Of a DNA stretch of 64,000 bases, positions 52,377 to 60,843 are shown piece after piece (positions within the stretch are counted from its first letter, which is position 1; each line of letters begins with the position of its first letter). A program made the translations under genes and the position numbers. This stretch comes from Chondromyces crocatus (GTDB lineage Bacteria > Myxococcota_A > Polyangia > Polyangiales > Polyangiaceae), in NCBI RefSeq assembly GCF_001189295.1, contig NZ_CP012159.1, positions 10,869,856 to 10,933,855 on the forward strand. Reading direction: 5' to 3'. The notes beneath the pieces were generated by a model, which saw nothing but the letters and a program-made list of their open reading frames with translations, did not search any database and was not told the DNA's origin.

Positions 52377-53324
52377 ATGCTCGACACCTGCTCCTCCCCT
52401 TCCGTCGGACCAGCCGCCAGGCTCGACGCCCACCACCTCGGCGCCCTCGCCACGGCCACCCTGATCGCCGAAGCCGAGCTCACGCCCAAGCCGGCGCTGG
52501 TCGACCAGCGCGGCCGCGGAGCGCACACCGATCTCGATCTCGCGCTCATGGTGCGCTCGGCCTGCGCCCTCCAGCCCAGCTTCGTCGCCATGGCCAGGGC
52601 AGCCACGGGCGCGCGTCCCTCGCAGCACCTCCGCGAGCGCCTCGCGCTCCTCGGCCGGGAAGCCGAGACCACCATGCTCACCGTGACCGCTGGCGCCAAC
52701 GCCCATCGCGGCGCCATCTGGGCCCTCGGCCTGCTCGTCGCCGCCGCCGCCATCACCGGCCCCGGAGCGCCCACCCACCTCGCTGGCACGGCAGGCGCCA
52801 TTGCCCGCTTCCCGGATCGCGCCGCGCCCCCCTCCCCTTCACCCAGCCACGGCAGCGCCGCCCGCGCCCGCTACGGGGTCACCGGCGCCCGCGGGGAAGC
52901 CTGCGCCGGCTTCCCCCACGTCCTCGAGCACGGCCTGCCTGCACTTCGCGCCGCTCGCGCTCGTGGCCTCGACAGCACCCACGCCCGCCTCGACGCGCTG
53001 CTCACCCTCATGGCGCACCTCGACGACACCTGCCTCCTGCACCGCGGCGGCCTCCTCGCCCTCCATGCAGCCCAGCGTGGCGCGCGCGCCGTCCTCGACG
53101 CGGGCGGTACCTCCACCGACGCGGGCCTCGCCGCCCTGCACCAGCTGGATACTCACCTCCTCTCCCTCAACGCCTCCCCTGGCGGCGCTGCCGACGTCCT
53201 CGCCGCGACCCTCTTCCTCGACGCCCTCGACCCCCACGCGCACGACGAGCTCCCCCTCGACCCTCCCGCCGACGCGCGCCGACCCGCCCCTCAGGAGAGC
53301 CACCATGGAACAGCTCGCCTTTGA
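52377..53324 (+). CDS. mdcB: Triphosphoribosyl-dephospho-CoA synthase
   Basis: 315 aa. Makes the precursor of the dephospho-CoA prosthetic group from ATP and dephospho-CoA. CitG/MdcB motifs: EAELTPKPALVDQRGRGAHT-D, MVRSACALQPSF, GVTGARGEACAGFPHVLEHG and LMAHLDDTCLLHRGGLLAL. Seven bases after mdcA; its last 20 bases overlap mdcC in another frame. Confidence 0.94.
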   Translation: MLDTCSSPSVGPAARLDAHHLGALATATLIAEAELTPKPALVDQRGRGAHTDLDLALMVRSACALQPSFVAMARAATGARPSQHLRERLALLGREAETTMLTVTAGANAHRGAIWALGLLVAAAAITGPGAPTHLAGTAGAIARFPDRAAPPSPSPSHGSAARARYGVTGARGEACAGFPHVLEHGLPALRAARARGLDSTHARLDALLTLMAHLDDTCLLHRGGLLALHAAQRGARAVLDAGGTSTDAGLAALHQLDTHLLSLNASPGGAADVLAATLFLDALDPHAHDELPLDPPADARRPAPQESHHGTARL

Positions 53325-53598
53325 CTACCCCGACCGCGAGCCCATCCAGCGACGTGCCCACGTCGGCGTGGTGGGCTCTGGCGACCTGGAGGTGCTCCTG
53401 GAGCCCTCGACCGACCGCGCCCTCCACGTCCGCATCCGCACCAGCGTCGACGGCTACGAAAAGGTCTGGAAGAACGTCGTCGATCGCTTCGCCAGCCGCT
53501 TCACGGGCGCTGCTCGCATCGAGATCAACGACTTCGGCGCCACCCCTGGCACGGTGATGCTCCGCCTCGAACAGGCTGCAGAGAAGATCCGCGCATGA
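53305..53598 (+). CDS. mdcC: Malonate decarboxylase acyl carrier protein (delta subunit)
   Basis: 97 aa. Carries the 2'-(5''-phosphoribosyl)-3'-dephospho-CoA arm. GVVGSGDLEVLLEP places Ser25 at the position where the arm is attached in studied MdcC proteins. The rest (ALHVRIRTSVDGYEKVWKNV, DFGATPGTVMLRLEQA) matches the family. Not a 4'-phosphopantetheine ACP. Overlaps both neighbours (20 bases with mdcB, ATGA with mdcD). Confidence 0.95.
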   Translation: MEQLAFDYPDREPIQRRAHVGVVGSGDLEVLLEPSTDRALHVRIRTSVDGYEKVWKNVVDRFASRFTGAARIEINDFGATPGTVMLRLEQAAEKIRA

Positions 53599-54545
53599 CC
53601 CCTCCCACGCCCTCGGATACTCGCCTCCCTGACGACGACGGCCCCGACATGTCCCGTCCCGACGAAGCTCGCCACGAGCCCCTCACCCCGCCACGCCCCC
53701 TCTTCCTCGCGCGCCAGAGCGTCGTCGAGATGACCGCGCGCCAGCGCGCCCACGCGCTCCTCGATCCGGGCAGCTTCCGCGAGCTACTCGACCCCTTCGA
53801 GCGCCTCGAATCCCCCTGGCTCGCCCGCCAGGGCATCGTCCCCCAGTCCGACGATGGCGTGGTCATCGCGCGCGGCACCTTCGGCGGAGAGCAGGCCGTG
53901 GTCGCCGCCATCGAGAGCGCCTTTCAAGGCGGCAGCATGGGGGAGGTCTCGGCCATGAAGATCGCTTGCGCCCTCGACCTCGCGCGTGCCGACCACGAAG
54001 CTGGCCGCCCCGTGCGCCCCATCCTCTTCCTGGAGACCGGCGGCGTCCGCCTCCAGGAGGCCAACCTCGGCCTCGGCATCATCGCCGAGATCCACGCCGC
54101 TCTCGTCGCTCTCCGCCGCCTCACCCCCGTCGTCGGCATCCTCGCCGGCCCCGTCGGCTGCTTCGGCGGCATGTCGCTCGCTGCCGCCCTGTGCAGCCAC
54201 CTCATCGTCACCCGCGAGGCACGCCTCGGCATGAACGGCCCCGAGGTCATCGAGCAAGAGGCCGGCATCGACGAACTCGACGCCTCCGATCGCCGCCTCG
54301 TCTGGAGCCTTCTCGGCGGCGAGCAACGCTACGCGACCGGCCTCGCCGACGCACTCGTCGACGATGACCTCGATGCCGTGAAGCGCGCCGTTCACAAAGC
54401 CTTCGCCCATCCTCGCGGCCCCGGCCACCATCGCACCGAGCAGATCGACCTCTACCTGGAGCGCCTCGCCCCCCTCGATCCGTCCGCCGATCTCACCGGC
54501 CCTACCCTGCGCACCCTCTGGCCTCGCGAGGACGACCATGGCTGA
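53595..54545 (+). CDS. mdcD: Malonate decarboxylase beta subunit
   Basis: 316 aa. With MdcE it forms the carboxyltransferase-like pair that decarboxylates malonyl-S-ACP; biotin-independent. Crotonase/carboxyltransferase fold motifs: MTARQRAHALLDPGSFREL, GVVIARGTFGGEQAVVAAIE, GGSMGEVSAMKIACALDLA, RLTPVVGILAGPVGCFGGMS and MNGPEVIEQEAGIDELDASD. ATGA overlap with mdcC; its end overlaps mdcE by 8 bases. Confidence 0.95.
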   Translation: MTPPTPSDTRLPDDDGPDMSRPDEARHEPLTPPRPLFLARQSVVEMTARQRAHALLDPGSFRELLDPFERLESPWLARQGIVPQSDDGVVIARGTFGGEQAVVAAIESAFQGGSMGEVSAMKIACALDLARADHEAGRPVRPILFLETGGVRLQEANLGLGIIAEIHAALVALRRLTPVVGILAGPVGCFGGMSLAAALCSHLIVTREARLGMNGPEVIEQEAGIDELDASDRRLVWSLLGGEQRYATGLADALVDDDLDAVKRAVHKAFAHPRGPGHHRTEQIDLYLERLAPLDPSADLTGPTLRTLWPREDDHG

Positions 54546-55368
54546 CGCACCGAGCCTCCGGGGGCGCACCTGGTTCGACGCCCTCACCCGCGAAGGCACC
54601 CCGGTCTCCACCGGCATCGCCTCGGTCCTCGTCGCCGACGCACCCCTCGGAGGAGCCACCGCGCGCGTCCTCTCCGTCGTCCCGGATCCCCAGGGCCGCT
54701 TCCCCCGCGCGCGCCACGGCGAGGTCGGCCTCGAAGAGGCCTGGACGCTCGCGCGCCACGTCCGCGCCCTCCTCGACCCCGATCGCGAAGCGGGCGCCGA
54801 CCCGCGCCCCATCCTGGCCATCGTCGACGTCAGCAGCCAGGCCTACGGCCGCCGAGAAGAGCTGCTCGGCATCCACCTCGCCTGCGCCGCCGCAGCCGAT
54901 GCCTACGCCTCTGCGCGCCTCGCGGGCCACCCCGTCATCGCCCTCCTCGTCGGCAAGGCCATGTCCGGGGCCTTCCTCGCCCACGGCTACCAGGCCAACC
55001 GCATCCTCGCCCTCGACGCTCCTGGCGTCCTCGTCCACGCCATGGGTCCGGAAGCTGCTGCGCGCGTCACCCGACGGTCGGTCGACGACCTGCGCCGCCT
55101 CGCAGAAGACAACCTCCCCATGGCCTACGACATCCGGAGCTACGCCCGCCTCGGCTTCCTGCACGCCCTCCTCGACGGCATCGATGCCGACGCCCCCACG
55201 CCCGACGACCTCACCCGCGTGCGCCAGGCCCTCCTCGCCGCCATCGACGACGCCCGGCAGGCCCCCCGGGATCTCTCCAGCCGCCTCGCCAGCCCCGAGG
55301 CTGCACAAGCCCGCGCCGCCTCGCTGGAGGTCCGCCGCCGCCTCACCGAGCAGTGGCATGCCCGCTGA
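54538..55368 (+). CDS. mdcE: Malonate decarboxylase gamma subunit
   Basis: 276 aa, companion of MdcD. Blocks: RGRTWFDALT, GEVGLEEAWTLARHVRALLD, AIVDVSSQAYGRREELLGIH, LVGKAMSGAFLAHGYQANRI and LDAPGVLVHAMGPEAAARVT. Length normal. Overlaps mdcD by 8 and mdcG by 11 bases, indicating strict coupling of subunit synthesis. Confidence 0.94.
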   Translation: MADAPSLRGRTWFDALTREGTPVSTGIASVLVADAPLGGATARVLSVVPDPQGRFPRARHGEVGLEEAWTLARHVRALLDPDREAGADPRPILAIVDVSSQAYGRREELLGIHLACAAAADAYASARLAGHPVIALLVGKAMSGAFLAHGYQANRILALDAPGVLVHAMGPEAAARVTRRSVDDLRRLAEDNLPMAYDIRSYARLGFLHALLDGIDADAPTPDDLTRVRQALLAAIDDARQAPRDLSSRLASPEAAQARAASLEVRRRLTEQWHAR

Positions 55369-56143
55369 CGCGCCTCCGCGCCCGCACGACCTTCTCCACC
55401 TCACCGATCCGAGCCACCTCGTCGCACTCGGCGACATCCCCACCTGGGTCTCTCCTGCGCTCACCCGGGCCCCCTGGGTCGTCGTCCGCCGCGCGCAGCC
55501 CCTCGACGGCCTCCTCGCCGTGGGCGTACGCGGCGCCACCCGCAGCGAGCGCTTCGCTGCCTTCATCGCCCCCGATCACATCGATCGCGTCGTCTCCCCC
55601 GAAGATCTCGCCCACGCTCACCGCGCCGACTCCCCCCACGGCTCCCGCGATCTCCCCGCCTTTCGCGCCCTCGCCTGTGTCGCCCTCCTGCTCGCGCCCA
55701 CTGGCATTCCCTGGGGCCCTGCGGGCAGCGTCGGCTTCGAGCTGGCGAGCGGATGGCCAGCCGTCACGCCCGGCAGCGACCTCGACCTCCTCTTGCGCCC
55801 GACGTCCATCCTCTCCCGCCACGACGCCTCCGCCCTCCTCGCTCACCTCACCGCGCACCTCACCCACATCCCGCAGCTCCCCTGCATCCAGGCGCGCCAC
55901 GCCGACGCTCCAGCGCGGCCTCCCTCGCCTCCTTTGCTGCACGCCCCCCGCGCAGACGTCCCCGTCCGCATCGACGTGCAGCTGGAGACACCTCGCGGAG
56001 CCATCGCCCTCGCCGAGTACGCTTCTGCCACCGCCGAGGTCCTCGCGCGCACCCCGCTCGGCCCGCAGCTCGTCACCGACCCCTGGGCCTCGCCGCCCCT
56101 TCCCTCCTTCGGGGCCTCCCTGGGGCTCAGCGAGCCCCGGTGA
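55358..56143 (+). CDS. mdcG: Phosphoribosyl-dephospho-CoA transferase (holo-ACP synthase)
   Basis: 261 aa from ATG 55358, inside the end of mdcE; the open frame upstream is only overlap. Transfers the prosthetic group to MdcC. The nucleotidyltransferase-like core is visible: WGPAGSVGFELASGWPAVTP, GSDLDLLLRP (paired Asp for metal), VRIDVQLETPRGAIALAEYA. N-terminal part APWVVVRRAQPLDGLLAVGV fits the family. Last four bases overlap mdcH (GTGA). Confidence 0.92.
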   Translation: MPADAPPRPHDLLHLTDPSHLVALGDIPTWVSPALTRAPWVVVRRAQPLDGLLAVGVRGATRSERFAAFIAPDHIDRVVSPEDLAHAHRADSPHGSRDLPAFRALACVALLLAPTGIPWGPAGSVGFELASGWPAVTPGSDLDLLLRPTSILSRHDASALLAHLTAHLTHIPQLPCIQARHADAPARPPSPPLLHAPRADVPVRIDVQLETPRGAIALAEYASATAEVLARTPLGPQLVTDPWASPPLPSFGASLGLSEPR

Positions 56144-57069
56144 ACGTCGCCTTCCTCTGCCCTGGCCAGGGCGTCCAGACACCCGACATGCTCGACCGGC
56201 TCCCCGACCACCCAGCCGTCGACGACACCCTCGATCAGGCCAGCGCTCTCCTCGGACAGGACGTCCGCGCTCTCCCGCGGATCGACGCCCTCCACGCCAC
56301 CACCATCCAGCTCACCACCCTCATCGCCGGCGTCGCCGCCGCACGCGCCCTCGCCGCCGAAGAGACTCATCCCGACGCCGCGGCCGGCCTCTCCATCGGC
56401 GCCTTCACCGCCGCCGTCCTCTGCGGCGCCCTCGACTTCGCCCATGCCCTCGCCGCCGTGAAGTACCGGGCCGAGCGCATGCACGCCGCCTACCCCCAAG
56501 GCTACGGCCTCGCTTCCCTCCTCGGCCTCAACGAGCCTCAGGTCGCCGCGCTCGTGCAGACCGTCTCCACCCCCGAAGTTCCCGTCTACCTGGCCATCAT
56601 CAACGCCCCTCGCCAGATCGTCCTCGCCGGCGCCGTGCAAGCGCTCGACCGCGCCATCGAGCACGCCCTCGCCGCGGGGGCTCACCGCGCCGTGCGCCTC
56701 GCCGTCCCCGTCCCCTCGCACTGCCCGCTCCTCGACGACGTCGCCACCGACCTCGCGCGCTTCCTGGAGCCCCTCCCCATCACCCGCCCTCGCATCCCTT
56801 ACCTCACCAACCGAGGCGGACGCGCCACACGCGACCCCGCGCTCATCCGCCACGACCTCGCCACCAACCTCGCCTTTCCCGTGCGCTGGCACGACGCCAC
56901 CACCGTCCTCACCGAGCTGGGCACACGCCTCTTCGTCGAGATGCCCCCGGGCCACGTCCTGACCGACCTCGCCGCGAACGCCTTCCCCGAAGCGCGCGCC
57001 GTCGCCCTTGCCGACACCCGCCTCGCCACGGTCGTCAGACTCATCCAGCAGCGACACGCCCCTCACTGA
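56140..57069 (+). CDS. mdcH: Malonyl-CoA:ACP transacylase of the malonate decarboxylase system
   Basis: 309 aa, GTG start. Loads malonyl onto the carrier to start the cycle. Acyltransferase motifs: CPGQGVQTPDML, GLSIGAF with nucleophile S85, VKYRAERMHAAYPQG (Arg), PVPSHCPLLDDV (His) and MPPGHVLTDL at the end. Last gene of the operon. It resembles FabD-type enzymes, but context gives MdcH. Confidence 0.93.
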   Translation: MNVAFLCPGQGVQTPDMLDRLPDHPAVDDTLDQASALLGQDVRALPRIDALHATTIQLTTLIAGVAAARALAAEETHPDAAAGLSIGAFTAAVLCGALDFAHALAAVKYRAERMHAAYPQGYGLASLLGLNEPQVAALVQTVSTPEVPVYLAIINAPRQIVLAGAVQALDRAIEHALAAGAHRAVRLAVPVPSHCPLLDDVATDLARFLEPLPITRPRIPYLTNRGGRATRDPALIRHDLATNLAFPVRWHDATTVLTELGTRLFVEMPPGHVLTDLAANAFPEARAVALADTRLATVVRLIQQRHAPH

Positions 57070-57170
57070 CACACCCGACCGTTGCGGTGCCCGCACCCCC
57101 GTCCCCGAACGCTGACTCTTCGCGCTCCGCTCCCTCGAAAGCAGACCGCGCGCACCGCGCCGCCCTCTGG

Positions 57171-57569
57171 TCAGCGACCGTAGCAGTTGCTGGCTGCGTT
57201 CACCTCTGCTCGGCAGGCCTCCCCGCAGTTCAGCTCTTGCGCCGCGTTACACGTACACTGCGCAAGCTGTTCGCGACCGCAAGCGGCCATGGCGGCGAAC
57301 TCGTCTCCACATCCAGGAGCACAGGCGCAGAAACCGTCGTAAGGGCACGAAGCTGCAGCGAAGAGCTCTTCGAGCTGCTTGCACGCCTCCTCGCACGACA
57401 CTTCCCCGCTGCCTCCAGCGCCGGCGTCCCCCCCTGCACCACCACCTCCGGTGACAGCCCCACCGTGTCCCCCCGCTCCCGGCGACGGCTCATTCGATTC
57501 ACCGCCACACGCGACAGCAGCGACCAGCAACCCACACGACAGCATCCCTGCAAGGCGCTCAACGCTCAT
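57171..57569 (-). CDS. Cys-rich lipoprotein, function unknown
   Basis: 132 aa from the ATG at 57567-57569; the frame is open 17 codons further. Signal ending LLVAAVA-C (lipobox), a Gly-rich spacer (GGHGGAVTGGGGAGGDAGAG), then about 75 residues with ten Cys (CEEACKQLEELF, CPYDGFCACAPGC, CTCNAAQELNCGEAC). Patterns such as C-x3-C and C-A-C-x3-C suggest a disulfide-rich helical fold. Family unknown. Convergent with the mdc operon. Confidence 0.8.
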   Translation of the reverse strand: MSVERLAGMLSCGLLVAAVACGGESNEPSPGAGGHGGAVTGGGGAGGDAGAGGSGEVSCEEACKQLEELFAAASCPYDGFCACAPGCGDEFAAMAACGREQLAQCTCNAAQELNCGEACRAEVNAASNCYGR

Positions 57570-57834
57570 ACCGCGCCTGCTATCAGAGTTTCCCGTACCC
57601 CGCAAAACGCCTCGCCGCACATCACGACATCACGTCCAGCACGGCCTCAGTGCATCACCACGCGCAGGTTCGACCGAGATTCGTCAGTCTCGGCGCGACA
57701 CCATTGGACTCCGGACAATCTATTGGCAAAGACCACCTGACGACGGTCCTCATGGACTAGGTTGGGCACGCTGGCAGCAGCATCCGCTGAGCGCACTGCT
57801 CGCCTAGTTGATTATCACTTTCAAGGAGTCAGCC

Positions 57835-58431
57835 ATGCCGTTCACCCTTCCCGAGCTCCCCTACGCAAAGGACGCGCTCGCGCCCCACATCTCGGCCGAG
57901 ACCCTCGAGTACCACCACGGCAAGCACCATCAGGCGTACGTCACCAACCTGAACAAGTTGCTGGAAGGGAAACCCGACCACGGCTCGCTCGTGGACATCA
58001 TCCTCAAGGCCGAGGGCGGCCTGTTCAACAACTCGGCCCAGGTCTGGAACCACACCTTCTACTGGCATTGCATGAAGCCCGGTGGCGGCGGTGAGCCCAC
58101 GGGCGAGCTGGCCGACGCCATCAAGCGCGACTTCGGCAGCTTCGAGAAGTTCCGCGAGGAGTTCGCGAACGCGGCCACCACGCAGTTCGGCTCGGGCTGG
58201 GCCTGGCTCGTCCTCGACAAGGACAAGCTCGCCATCACCAAGACCGGCAACGCCGACCTGCCGCTGAAGCACGGCCAGAAGGCCCTGCTCACCATCGACG
58301 TGTGGGAGCACGCCTATTACATCGACTACCGGAACGCCCGCCCCAAGTACATCGACACCTTCCTCAATCACCTCGTGAACTGGGACTTCGTCACCGCGAA
58401 CTTCAAGGGCGCCGACTTCAAGGGCACCTGA
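57835..58431 (+). CDS. sodB: Iron superoxide dismutase
   Basis: 198 aa. Converts superoxide to hydrogen peroxide and oxygen. Metal ligands H27, H73, D155 and H159 are all present (LEYHHGKHH, WNHTFYW, IDVWEHAYY). Q69 in NNSAQVWNH is the Gln typical of the iron form rather than the Gly/Gln pattern of Mn enzymes. ATG chosen with AAGGAG at 57823-57828, 6 bases upstream. No signal peptide, so cytoplasmic. The 5' region is A/T-richer with TGATTATCA, but I cannot show a Fur box. A strong hairpin follows. Confidence 0.96.
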   Translation: MPFTLPELPYAKDALAPHISAETLEYHHGKHHQAYVTNLNKLLEGKPDHGSLVDIILKAEGGLFNNSAQVWNHTFYWHCMKPGGGGEPTGELADAIKRDFGSFEKFREEFANAATTQFGSGWAWLVLDKDKLAITKTGNADLPLKHGQKALLTIDVWEHAYYIDYRNARPKYIDTFLNHLVNWDFVTANFKGADFKGT

Positions 58432-58441
58432 ATCGCCGCGA

Positions 58442-58477
58442 GGGCGCGGGGAGCCTGACGCCCCGTCCTCCGCGCCC
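58442..58477 (+). terminator. Hairpin after sodB
   Basis: GGGCGCGG (58442-58449) and CCGCGCCC (58470-58477) form a perfect 8-bp stem, with an inner GGGG/CCCC pairing possible, starting 10 bases after the sodB stop. G/C rich, no T-run. Confidence 0.5.
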
Positions 58478-58573
58478 CCGCTTCGCCGAGAGCCACTCGC
58501 ACCTTCTTCATCGCCACGCTCGCAGCCACGTTCACACACCGCCGCTGCACGCCTCCGCGCTCGCGGGAGCAGT

Positions 58574-59467
58574 TCAGGTGAGCTGCGTCTTCAGCAGCCA
58601 CGCGGAGAGCTTCTCGTACATCGGCCGCTTCGCGTCGTCGTTGCGGAAGATCAGCCGGAACCAGTCGTCCAGCGGCTTCACGGAAGGGAAGATGCGGCGC
58701 ACCGACCGCGCCGCCAGATCCTCCCGGACGAGATAGGCCGGCAAGACGGCGACCCCCGCGCCATCGAGCACCCGCTGCCGGATCGCCTCGATCCCCCCGA
58801 GGCGCACGATCTGCTTGAACCGCAGCCGATCCCCGCCTCCAGGTGCGTCACGCCAGTACCGGAAGAGCGGCAGCTCTCGACCCCCGTCGAGCAGCGTGTG
58901 CGCCTCCGCATGCGCCTCCCGGGACAGCGGCCGCTCCGCGAGCAGACGCACCGCACCGACGAACACGTACTCTTCCCGGTGCAGGCGCACCGCATCGAGC
59001 TTGGGGTCCGTGAAGCGTGACGACGTGATGGCGCAGTCGATCTCCATCGAGTGAACCCGCCGTAGAAGATCCCCTCCCGCGCCGAAGTACAGGTGCAAGT
59101 CCAGCGTCGGAAAGGCCTGCGCGATCGCGTCGAGCTGCGGGACCAGCCAGCTCATCCCCAGCTCGTGCCGCGTCCCCAGCGTGATCTCCATCGGTGGTGC
59201 CCCGATTTCACCGCGCGCCGCCCGCACACAGTCCCGGGCGGCGTCGAGGCAGCGCTCCGCAGCTGGCAGGAACGAGAGCCCCGCCTCCGTCAGCGAGACC
59301 GAGCGCGTGGAGCGCCGGAACAGGGGCGTACCGAGCCCCTCTTCCAGCTCACGGATGCGCTGACCGAGGGCCGCGGGGCTCAGCGCCACGACGCGCGCCG
59401 CGGCCCGGAAGTTGAGCAACCGGGCCGCGGCCACGAAGCAGCGCAGGCTATCGATCGAGGGCAGCAT
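58574..59467 (-). CDS. LysR-family transcriptional regulator
   Basis: 297 aa. N-terminal winged helix (SLRCFVAAARLLNFRAAARV, LSPAALGQRIRELEEGLGTP, LFRRSTRSVSLTEAG) and a C-terminal co-inducer domain of normal size (ITLGTRHELGMSWLVPQLDA, YLVREDLAARSVRRIFP). It is convergent with sodB and lies 1.5 kb from the mdc operon, with the Cys-rich lipoprotein and sodB between. LysR proteins (MdcR) control mdc genes elsewhere, so it is a candidate, but nothing direct shows it. Confidence 0.93.
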   Translation of the reverse strand: MLPSIDSLRCFVAAARLLNFRAAARVVALSPAALGQRIRELEEGLGTPLFRRSTRSVSLTEAGLSFLPAAERCLDAARDCVRAARGEIGAPPMEITLGTRHELGMSWLVPQLDAIAQAFPTLDLHLYFGAGGDLLRRVHSMEIDCAITSSRFTDPKLDAVRLHREEYVFVGAVRLLAERPLSREAHAEAHTLLDGGRELPLFRYWRDAPGGGDRLRFKQIVRLGGIEAIRQRVLDGAGVAVLPAYLVREDLAARSVRRIFPSVKPLDDWFRLIFRNDDAKRPMYEKLSAWLLKTQLT

Positions 59468-59487
59468 CCCACGACATTAGCCGACGC

Positions 59488-60267
59488 TCACGTGAGCCCG
59501 CGGCGGCGCCACGCGGTCTCGGCCGGAATCCCCAGCGCCTCCAGCCGCGGCACGATCACCTCGTTCACGGTGTCGTAGAACAGTTCCCGCGCCGCGCCGC
59601 CGTCGCACAGCCCCAGGGCAGCGGCGCCTGGAGGGAAGGGGCGCCCCTCGGGGACCAGCGACAGCTGGTGCCGCTCCTGGGCGGCGAAGGCCACCCGCAA
59701 GTACTCCCCGAGGCGCACGCGCGCCGCAGCATCCAGCCCCGGGCTCATCTCCGCGAGCCATCGCCAACCGAAGCGAGCGTGCCCCACCTCGTCGGCCAGG
59801 ATCGTCGAGAGCAGACGCCGCAGATCCCCCTCGGGCATCTCCAGCCGCTCCGCGCTGATCAGCGCCACCGCCACCGTCTCCGAGAGGCAGCAGATGCTCA
59901 GCACGTTCCGCACGGCTCCCTCCAGCGGCGCGACGTCGTCGTGCTCCGGCAAAGGCGGCTCATCGACCACCTCGGCCCGCGCGTCTCCCCCGAACGCTTC
60001 CACCACGGCCCCGCAGAGGGCGCCGTGCCGTCGCTCCTCTGCCGCCATCTCCTGGCACGCCGCCCACGCCGCCTCGGCGGACTCCTGGCTCCCCAGGCGA
60101 CGGAGCTGCTCCCCCAGCGCCTCGAACACGGGTGCCGACCCGTGCTCACGGATCATGCGGCCCCGCCACGTGCGCTGCACCGCGCTCCGCAGCGCCGGAT
60201 CGACCTCCGCGACGGCTGGCCGGAGCGCTCGCGCTTCCTCGACCAGGTCGAGCACCCGGGTGGCCAT
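59488..60267 (-). CDS. Ferritin-like diiron-type protein
   Basis: 259 aa from ATG 60265-60267, which overlaps the stop of the upstream lipoprotein gene (TGATG). All-helical with paired E-x2-H-type iron motifs: QEMAAEERRHGALCGAVVEA and STILADEVGHARFGWRW; an intermediate helix SICCLSETVAVALISAERLE supplies another Glu. This resembles ferritin-like domains of the DUF455/rubrerythrin-related group. Role could be oxidation, iron handling or lipid modification; unknown. No signal peptide. Confidence 0.78.
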   Translation of the reverse strand: MATRVLDLVEEARALRPAVAEVDPALRSAVQRTWRGRMIREHGSAPVFEALGEQLRRLGSQESAEAAWAACQEMAAEERRHGALCGAVVEAFGGDARAEVVDEPPLPEHDDVAPLEGAVRNVLSICCLSETVAVALISAERLEMPEGDLRRLLSTILADEVGHARFGWRWLAEMSPGLDAAARVRLGEYLRVAFAAQERHQLSLVPEGRPFPPGAAALGLCDGGAARELFYDTVNEVIVPRLEALGIPAETAWRRRGLT

Positions 60268-60608
60268 CAGCTCACCCTCATCGCCGGCGGGACAGGCGGA
60301 CCCCACGCCATGCACCCAGCGTCGAGATTCCAGTCGTGCTGCTCACAGCAGGCCCAGTAATCAGGCGACTCGGCATCGCACGTCGGAGAAGCATCCGGGG
60401 TGGACCCATCCGCCACCGAGGCGTCTTCCGGTGTGGCAGCGTCCTCGGGCGGCGTACCCGCATCGGCCACCGCCTCCTCATCCCCTTCTGCACCTTCCTC
60501 GGGCGCTTCATCCTCCAGGACCGTGACGGTCCCGCATCCCGTCACCCCGACGACGAGCGAGACCGCAGCTGCTGCTCGCAACGCACGACGACGAATTTCC
60601 AAGCGCAT
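60267..60608 (-). CDS. Small lipoprotein with acidic linker
   Basis: 113 aa. Signal peptide with lipobox VVGVTG-C (about residue 25), a very acidic Asp/Glu/Ala/Pro/Thr stretch (30-80), and a short C-terminal motif with four Cys (SPTCDAESPDYWACCEQHDW...DAGCMAWGPP). Short W-x-C-C ends recur in myxobacterial lipoproteins. Translationally coupled to the ferritin-like gene. Function unknown. Confidence 0.8.
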   Translation of the reverse strand: MRLEIRRRALRAAAAVSLVVGVTGCGTVTVLEDEAPEEGAEGDEEAVADAGTPPEDAATPEDASVADGSTPDASPTCDAESPDYWACCEQHDWNLDAGCMAWGPPVPPAMRVS

Positions 60609-60843
60609 CGATGTACCTCCTCATGTAGCAGCGTACGTCCCGGCAGTGCGAAGAGAAGCGCGATGATCCGAACGGTATCGTAAAGCTCAGCCTTACAGTC
60701 AGCCCTGGCTCACGGCGCCATCGACATCTCGAGCACCGTGACGCGAACACGGTCGAAGGCCATCGTCCCGCGCAGAGTGAACGCCCCTCCCCAGCCTCGC
60801 ATCGGTGCGCTACCACTGCACGGCCCCCCGAGATCCCCTCCCC

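Noticed and set aside
56140-57069. Polyketide or fatty-acid cluster acyltransferase
   Set aside because: It sits inside a complete mdc operon with the dephospho-CoA-type carrier MdcC, and no KS or ACP (4'-PP type) genes are near.
57800-57823. Fur box before sodB
   Set aside because: Only TGATTATCA is palindromic; the 19-bp consensus is not met.
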